A DNA stretch of 10,210 nt from Pseudomonadota bacterium. Lineage in GTDB: Bacteria; Pseudomonadota; Alphaproteobacteria; UBA8366; JADFVY01. The stretch spans positions 1 through 10,210 of the forward strand of contig DAOVHN010000035.1 in assembly GCA_030671915.1 (NCBI GenBank), given 5' to 3'. A program made the translations under genes and the position numbers. Below are positions 7,604-10,210 of this stretch, one piece after another. Position 1 is the stretch's first letter. Every line of letters starts with the position of its first letter. The notes beneath the pieces were generated by a model. That model was not told the origin of the DNA. It did not search any database and was given only the letters and a program-made list of their open reading frames with translations.

Positions 7604-8851
7604 ATGACCCGGCTTTCCGCCAGGCTGTCGCTGATATTCTCCAGCCTGGGCCATTTCTATTTCCACATGTTCACGGCCTTCTACGCGGTGATCGTGCTGC
7701 GCCTCGAGGTCGAATGGGGCGCCGGCTACAACGAACTGCTGGAGCTCTGGTGGGTCGGCTCGCTGCTGGTCGGGCTGGCGGCGCTGCCGGCGGGCCGGCT
7801 GGGCGATGTCTGGAGCGTGCCCGGCATGATGGTCATCTATTTCATCGGCATGGGCGCCGCGGCCATCGTGTGCGGCCTGGTATCGGCGCCGCCTCCCCTG
7901 ATGATCGGGCTGGCCGGCATCGGCCTGTTCGGCGCGATCTACCATCCCATCGGCGTCCCCTGGATGATCCGCAACGCGGCCGGTAATCCGGGCAAGATGC
8001 TGGCGGTCAACGGGATATTCGGAAGCCTCGGTTCCGCGGGCGCGGGGCTGATCGCGGGCATATTGATCGATGTCTCGGGCTGGCGCGCGGCCTTCATCGC
8101 GCCCGGAATCGTGGCGGTGGTGACGGGGTTGGCGATGCTCTTGTTCGTGCTGCGCGGGGACATCCGTGAACAGTCGCGCGCGGGACTGGAGAAGAAACCC
8201 GCCGGCCATACCGGCACGGCGCGCATCTTCATCATCCTGCTGGTCGCCATGTTCACGGGCGGGCTGATCTATCACGGCACCCAGAACGCCTTGCCCAAGC
8301 TGTTCGAGATACGGGTGATTGACCTGTTCATACCCTGGGTGACGGCCAATCTGGGGCAATGGGCCGGCGGCCTGCTGGGGGGCGCCAGCGGCGTCGGCCT
8401 GCTGGTCGCCGCGGTCTATACGGTCGGCGGCGTGACCCAGCTTGCCGGCGGGCTGCTGGCGGACCGCTACCCCCTGAAGAATATCTATGTGACCGCCTGG
8501 ATGATCGAAATGGTCCTGCTGGTGGTGCTGGCCGGCGCCGGCGGGCTGGGCTTCATCGGCATTGCCATGCTGGCGGTGATGATGAACCTGGCGCAACTTC
8601 CGGCGGAAAACATGCTGCTGGCCCGCTTCACGCCGGAACGCCATCACGGGCTGGCCTTCGGGATGAAGTTCGTGCTGGCCTTCGGCTCGGCGCCGCTGGC
8701 GATCCTGCTGCTGTCGAAAGTCTGGGCGGCGACAGGCGAGTTCGAGTATCTGTTCCTGGGGCTGGGCGCGGGTGCGTTGTTGATAACAACGCTCGCCATG
8801 CTGCTGCCGCATACGGAGGAGGCCCGGCCCGCACCGGCGCCAGGCGAATAA
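7604..8851 (+). CDS. Major facilitator superfamily transporter, 12 predicted membrane segments
   Basis: This is an inner-membrane secondary transporter of the MFS. The substrate cannot be read from the sequence. From the ATG at 7604 it is about 415 aa, normal for a 12-helix MFS protein. Hydrophobic helices fill residues 7-182, followed by a charged cytoplasmic loop near 183-205, then a second bundle of helices to about 400 and a Pro/Ala-rich tail. The MFS motif A appears as GRLGD (64-68) between helices 2 and 3, and its degenerate repeat as GGLLADR (282-288) in the second half. A longer GTG start at 7568 would add 12 hydrophilic residues and overlap cutA. The gene lies 25 bases after cutA and 12 before the GST gene, so the three may be one operon, which weakly suggests stress or xenobiotic handling. 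It has a flavour of the fosmidomycin-resistance-like branch, but I would not name it. Confidence 0.9.
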   Translation: MTRLSARLSLIFSSLGHFYFHMFTAFYAVIVLRLEVEWGAGYNELLELWWVGSLLVGLAALPAGRLGDVWSVPGMMVIYFIGMGAAAIVCGLVSAPPPLMIGLAGIGLFGAIYHPIGVPWMIRNAAGNPGKMLAVNGIFGSLGSAGAGLIAGILIDVSGWRAAFIAPGIVAVVTGLAMLLFVLRGDIREQSRAGLEKKPAGHTGTARIFIILLVAMFTGGLIYHGTQNALPKLFEIRVIDLFIPWVTANLGQWAGGLLGGASGVGLLVAAVYTVGGVTQLAGGLLADRYPLKNIYVTAWMIEMVLLVVLAGAGGLGFIGIAMLAVMMNLAQLPAENMLLARFTPERHHGLAFGMKFVLAFGSAPLAILLLSKVWAATGEFEYLFLGLGAGALLITTLAMLLPHTEEARPAPAPGE

Positions 8852-8863
8852 GGGAGATACGCG

Positions 8864-9478
8864 ATGTTTAAATTTTTCTGGGCGCCCGAGACGGCCTCGC
8901 TGGCCCCAATGGCAGTGCTGGAAGAGGTTGGCGCGGAATATGAGGCAATCCTGATCGACTATGAGGGCCGCCAGCAGAAGTCGGCAGACTATCTGGCGCT
9001 AAACCCCTGTGGGCTGATCCCGGCGATGACCCTGCCCGATGGCCGCACCATGTTCGAGGCGGCGGCGATCGTCATGCATCTGTGCGACCTGTACCCGGCG
9101 GCCCATCTGGCTCCGCCACCCGGCGACCCGGACCGGCCGCTGTTTTACCAGTGGATGCTCTATCTGGCGGATTCGCCGCAACCGACCTACCGCCGTTATT
9201 ATTATCCGGACCGCTTCGCCGCCGACGAAGACGATGTCCGCAAGCGCGGCGTCGATGCCCTGCTGGACGAATTCGCGATCGTCGAGGGCGCGCTCTCGCA
9301 TGGCGAATGGCTGCTGGGCAACCGCTTCAGCGCCTGCGACATCTATCTGCATATGCTGACGACCTGGTTCGAGCCGCCCGAAGCGCTCTACGCCCGCTTC
9401 CCCAACATCGCCCGCGTCGCCGCCGGCGTCGAGGACAGGCCGGCTTCGGCCCGCGCCATCGCAAGGCACCGGCCCTAA
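8864..9478 (+). CDS. Glutathione S-transferase family protein
   Basis: This cytosolic protein has the two-domain glutathione S-transferase fold. Residues 1-80 form the thioredoxin-like glutathione-binding domain: APETAS (7-12) sits where the catalytic Ser/Tyr loop lies, NPCGLIP (47-53) carries the cis-proline motif, and E65-A66 occupies the usual E/Q-S position that contacts the gamma-glutamyl group (Ala replaces the common Ser). Residues from about 88 form the helical domain, with the folding-critical N-capping box SACD at 156-159. The length of 204 aa is typical. The ATG is preceded by AGGGAG (8851-8856) with seven-base spacing, and the MFS stop is 12 bases upstream, so co-transcription is likely. 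The stop overlaps by four bases the stop of the convergent oxidoreductase. Substrate and subclass are unknown; it could act in detoxification or serve as a specialised isomerase or thiol-transfer enzyme. Confidence 0.93.
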   Translation: MFKFFWAPETASLAPMAVLEEVGAEYEAILIDYEGRQQKSADYLALNPCGLIPAMTLPDGRTMFEAAAIVMHLCDLYPAAHLAPPPGDPDRPLFYQWMLYLADSPQPTYRRYYYPDRFAADEDDVRKRGVDALLDEFAIVEGALSHGEWLLGNRFSACDIYLHMLTTWFEPPEALYARFPNIARVAAGVEDRPASARAIARHRP

Positions 9479-9870
9479 TCGATCCGCGCCGTGAACCTGT
9501 CGTAGGGAATAATCACATTGGCGACGATCCACTGGCCCAGGCGGTTGAAACGGGCGCGGGGCAGGGGGGTGATGGGGAAGGCGATGGCGCCCGCGTCCCC
9601 GGTCGCCAGGAACCGTGCGGCCTCGCGCCCCATGGCCGTTGCCGTCGGCACGCCGCGCCCGGAGAAACCCACCGCCGCGTAAAGTCCGTCCGCCAGTTCG
9701 TGCAGGCCGGGCAGCCTGGTGGGCGATACGTCCAGCCAGCCGTTCCAGAAATATTCGAAACTTATCGGGCCGAGATAGGGGAAGACCCCGTTCAGCCGCC
9801 GGCCCAGCCAGGCGGCGCTGTCGCGTGCGTTGTTGTTGACGCCCAGGCCGCCGCCGCCACCGATTACCAT
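9475..9870 (-). CDS. C-terminal fragment of an FAD-dependent oxidoreductase (DAO family), cut at a sequence junction
   Basis: Only the last ~131 residues of a DAO-type flavoprotein are present (glycine/sarcosine oxidase or gamma-glutamylputrescine oxidase-like branch). The segment MVIGGGGGLG, followed by helix AAWLGRRL and the FEYFWNGWLDV strand, matches the region after the substrate domain. The GFSGRGVPTATAMGREAARFL segment is the conserved C-terminal loop and helix next to the flavin. The N-terminal ~300 residues, including the GxGxxG dinucleotide fold, are absent. Upstream of the Met at 9870 the frame meets a stop at 9886-9888, after residues that do not fit the family. The truncation coincides with a change to an unrelated gene on the opposite strand, so this is not a natural start. 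It converges on the GST gene, with stops overlapping at 9475-9478. The complete gene in the source organism was probably about 430 codons. Confidence 0.8.
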   Translation of the reverse strand: MVIGGGGGLGVNNNARDSAAWLGRRLNGVFPYLGPISFEYFWNGWLDVSPTRLPGLHELADGLYAAVGFSGRGVPTATAMGREAARFLATGDAGAIAFPITPLPRARFNRLGQWIVANVIIPYDRFTARID

Positions 9871-9871
9871 T
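9854..9871. other. Probable chimeric or recombination junction
   Basis: The minus-strand oxidoreductase reads sensibly up to about here, and the + strand penicillin-binding protein 2 frame reads sensibly from about here. The shared bases (a CCG/CCA repeat, then ATTACCAT) fit both frames, so the breakpoint cannot be placed more exactly by eye and may involve short microhomology. No inverted repeat, target duplication, tRNA end or integrase marks the point. Confidence 0.65.
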
Positions 9872-10210
9872 GCCGAACAACTCGATTACCACATCATTAT
9901 CGATGGCGTGTCGCCGGCCGTGGTCACACGGATCGAAACCGAAGGCGACAGCTTCCCCGGCGTAAAGATTGTGACGCGGCAGCGGCGTGTCTACCAAGGC
10001 GGATCCGTGGCCGCCCACGTCCTCGGGTACGTTGGAGCCGTGCAAGAGAGCGATTTAACGTTAACCGATCCGAAGGACGCCTATCAGCCGGACGACGTCG
10101 TCGGTCGGGCCGGACTGGAACGGCAGTACGAACACCGGCTTCGCGGTCGTCGGGGCGTCGCGGTGGAGTTAACCGACCGGAGCGGCCGGGTTATTTCGAA
10201 GCACCACGAA
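9857..10210 (+). CDS. Internal fragment of penicillin-binding protein 2 (MrdA/FtsI superfamily), open at both ends
   Basis: The + frame encodes 118 residues without a stop to the right edge. FPGVKIVTRQRRVY, then AAHVLGYVGAVQESDL, then YQPDDVVGRAGLERQYEHRL, then LRGRRGVAVELTDRSGRV is the ordered signature of the pedestal/dimerisation domain of class B penicillin-binding proteins, best matching PBP2 (rod-shape elongation transpeptidase). There is no ATG or ribosome binding site in frame, and the roughly 150-200 residues normally preceding this region (membrane anchor) are missing, so the piece starts mid-gene at the junction. The catalytic SxxK domain would lie beyond the right edge. GC is lower (about 62% versus 68% in the adjoining oxidoreductase, counted by hand), and three TTA leucine codons occur in this short piece whereas they are very rare in the other genes. 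It is probably from another organism, perhaps a planctomycete-like bacterium; that assignment is a guess. Confidence 0.78.

Noticed and set aside
7517..8812. Open frame of 431 codons antisense to the MFS transporter
   Set aside because: The translation is a Gln/His/Arg-rich string typical of a shadow opposite a membrane protein rich in Leu, Val and Ala. No motif or ribosome binding site supports it.
8999..10045. Open frame of 348 codons on the minus strand across the GST gene and the junction
   Set aside because: It runs antisense to GST, out of frame with the oxidoreductase and antisense to the PBP2 piece. Spanning three unrelated coding regions shows it is chance.
10055..10064. Ten-base palindrome TTAACGTTAA as a possible operator
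   Set aside because: It lies inside the PBP2 reading frame as ordinary Leu-Thr-Leu codons, with no promoter nearby.
9875..10210. PBP2 fragment as part of a local peptidoglycan gene set with pbpC
   Set aside because: It is separated from pbpC by unrelated genes, differs in composition and begins mid-gene at a junction, so the shared theme is probably coincidence.

Overview
The window is high-GC chromosomal DNA (roughly mid-60s % GC by eye) that reads as an alphaproteobacterium, probably Rhodospirillales-like. The assignment rests on the style of the proteins, above all the alpha-2-macroglobulin/PbpC pair and the small conserved protein, and was not checked by a search. I see no tRNA, rRNA, CRISPR array, IS element or phage gene.

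Positions 2-6848 hold a two-gene cell-envelope unit on the + strand. First is a very large bacterial alpha-2-macroglobulin with an intact CAEQ thioester motif; its N-terminus lies off the left edge. Then comes penicillin-binding protein 1C (pbpC), 22 bases downstream. This is the classic bacterial pairing: the macroglobulin is thought to trap proteases that enter the periplasm, and PBP1C to make or repair peptidoglycan.

Positions 6853-7152 carry a small minus-strand gene of unknown function (99 aa), convergent with pbpC. A 102-base intergenic region separates it from a rightward cluster: cutA (107 aa), an MFS transporter (about 415 aa) and a glutathione S-transferase-like protein (204 aa). 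These three are 12 to 25 bases apart and could be one transcript. The GST stop overlaps by four bases the stop of a minus-strand FAD-dependent oxidoreductase.

That oxidoreductase has only its C-terminal ~130 residues. Near 9854-9871 the sequence changes identity: the remaining ~350 bases, read on the + strand, encode the middle of a different protein, the non-catalytic domain of penicillin-binding protein 2 (MrdA/FtsI superfamily), with lower GC and different codon use. Two unrelated genes are both cut mid-gene at one point, with no start codon and no mobile-element boundary. The simplest reading is a chimeric contig or library junction; a real illegitimate recombination is the alternative. 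This is the strongest anomaly in the window. I found no convincing new biological system: the remaining genes belong to known families, and the other observations are modest.
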